Source: Pseudomonadota bacterium (GTDB taxonomy: Bacteria > Pseudomonadota > Alphaproteobacteria > Sphingomonadales > SMXR01). Taken from it: 61,215 bases of DNA. Shown piece by piece: positions 60,820 to 61,215 of the stretch. Location: NCBI GenBank assembly GCA_022566895.1, contig JADFIA010000011.1, forward strand, positions 1 through 61,215, in the 5' to 3' direction. How positions within the stretch are numbered: the first letter of the stretch is position 1; each line of letters opens with the position of its first letter. The notes beneath the pieces were generated by a model. That model saw only the letters and a program-made list of their open reading frames with translations, ran no database searches and was not told where the DNA came from. The position numbers and the translations under genes are program-made.

Positions 60820-61215
60820 GACAAATCGGCGTCATCACCGGCCTTGCCGTCGAGGCTCAGGTTTTAAGGCGGGCGGTTCGCCTTGAGCGGCTCGAAGACC
60901 GCATCTTCATCGCAGCCTGCGGCGGCCATAAGGAGCGCATCGAAGACCTGGCCAGGACGTTTGCCGAGCACGGGGCCGATACGCTGTTGAGCATCGGCCT
61001 GGCCGGGGCGCTGTCCAGCGATCTCAAGACCTCGAGCCTCGTCGTGCCGCGGAAAATCGTTTTCGAGGGCGGACCCGAATTTCCCACCGACCCGGGGCTC
61101 GTCGCTCTGATCGCCCAAGGCCTGGGGCCGCAGGCCGGGCACGGCGGCGACCTCTTGTGCGTCGCCAGCGAGGTCGCCAGCCGCGACGAAAAAAAGCGCC
61201 TTGCCGCGGTTACGG
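60807..61215 (+). CDS. hpnG: Hopanoid-associated phosphorylase HpnG, 3' end outside window
   Basis: From ATG 60807, overlapping the shc stop by 13 bp in another frame, 136 codons are visible. They begin M-G-H-V-R-Q-I-G-V-I-T-G-L-A-V-E-A-Q and include L-L-S-I-G-L-A-G-A-L and S-S-L-V-V-P-R-K-I-V-F, typical of nucleoside-phosphorylase-fold HpnG. HpnG removes adenine from adenosylhopane to give phosphoribosylhopane, the precursor of bacteriohopanetetrol. The gene continues past the window end. Confidence 0.88.
   Translation, partial: MGHVRQIGVITGLAVEAQVLRRAVRLERLEDRIFIAACGGHKERIEDLARTFAEHGADTLLSIGLAGALSSDLKTSSLVVPRKIVFEGGPEFPTDPGLVALIAQGLGPQAGHGGDLLCVASEVASRDEKKRLAAVT

Overview
The window is a GC-rich chromosomal segment that looks like an alphaproteobacterium, probably Rhodospirillales-like. 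The basis is the tRNA-Ile(CAU) type, a cpa/tad pilus operon, squalene-type hopanoid genes (hpnC-hpnD-hpnE-shc-hpnG), and tight same-strand operons with ATGA/TGATG overlaps. Genus cannot be read from the sequence.

Layout: (1) 1-1140 is a junction zone: the 3' part of an IS6-type transposase, a tRNA-Ile(CAU) and a short fragment resembling the N-terminus of an alkane monooxygenase. (2) 1141-13143 is a divergent tryptophan/anthranilate catabolic region. The minus strand carries a nine-gene operon for the aerobic 2-aminobenzoyl-CoA pathway: bifunctional monooxygenase/reductase, SDR, MarR, enoyl-CoA hydratase, acyl-CoA dehydrogenase, 2-aminobenzoate-CoA ligase, thioesterase, RidA-like protein and thiolase. 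The plus strand carries a stand-alone Lrp-type ligand domain, kynA and kynU. A 28-codon reading frame that looks like the stump of kynB lies between kynA and kynU. A TTGACA promoter overlapped by an 18-bp palindrome drives the minus operon. (3) 13228-18041 holds a TPR protein and a little-characterised CDP-alcohol cluster (phosphatidyltransferase, two nucleotidyltransferases, HAD phosphatase). (4) 18232-30596 is mixed housekeeping and periplasmic/export functions: HIT protein, M14 peptidase, GloB, FolE, Fe-S scaffold, nitroreductase, sorbosone-type dehydrogenase, a TonB-receptor remnant, a POT peptide transporter and a pair of amidohydrolases. (5) 30938-40275 is a minus-strand Tad/Flp pilus locus with one intact flp pilin and a second, frameshifted flp-like gene. 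(6) 40561-52601 contains a lysophospholipase-like hydrolase, small stress membrane proteins, a LytTR regulator, a serine hydrolase, a candidate orphan small RNA, N-formylglutamate amidohydrolase, tRNA-Val(GAC), the reverse transsulfuration pair, an ECF sigma factor and a PAS histidine kinase. (7) 52788-61215 is a lipid region: mlaA abutting hpnC, then dxs, hpnD, hpnE, shc and the start of hpnG.

The genes suggest an aerobic heterotroph. It would oxidise tryptophan through kynurenine and anthranilate, activate anthranilate to its CoA thioester and process it by beta-oxidation-like steps. It also makes hopanoids and assembles Tad pili. The least expected signals are the kynB stump, the frameshifted second pilin, the operator-like palindrome, the orphan sRNA candidate and the unassigned CDP-alcohol cluster.
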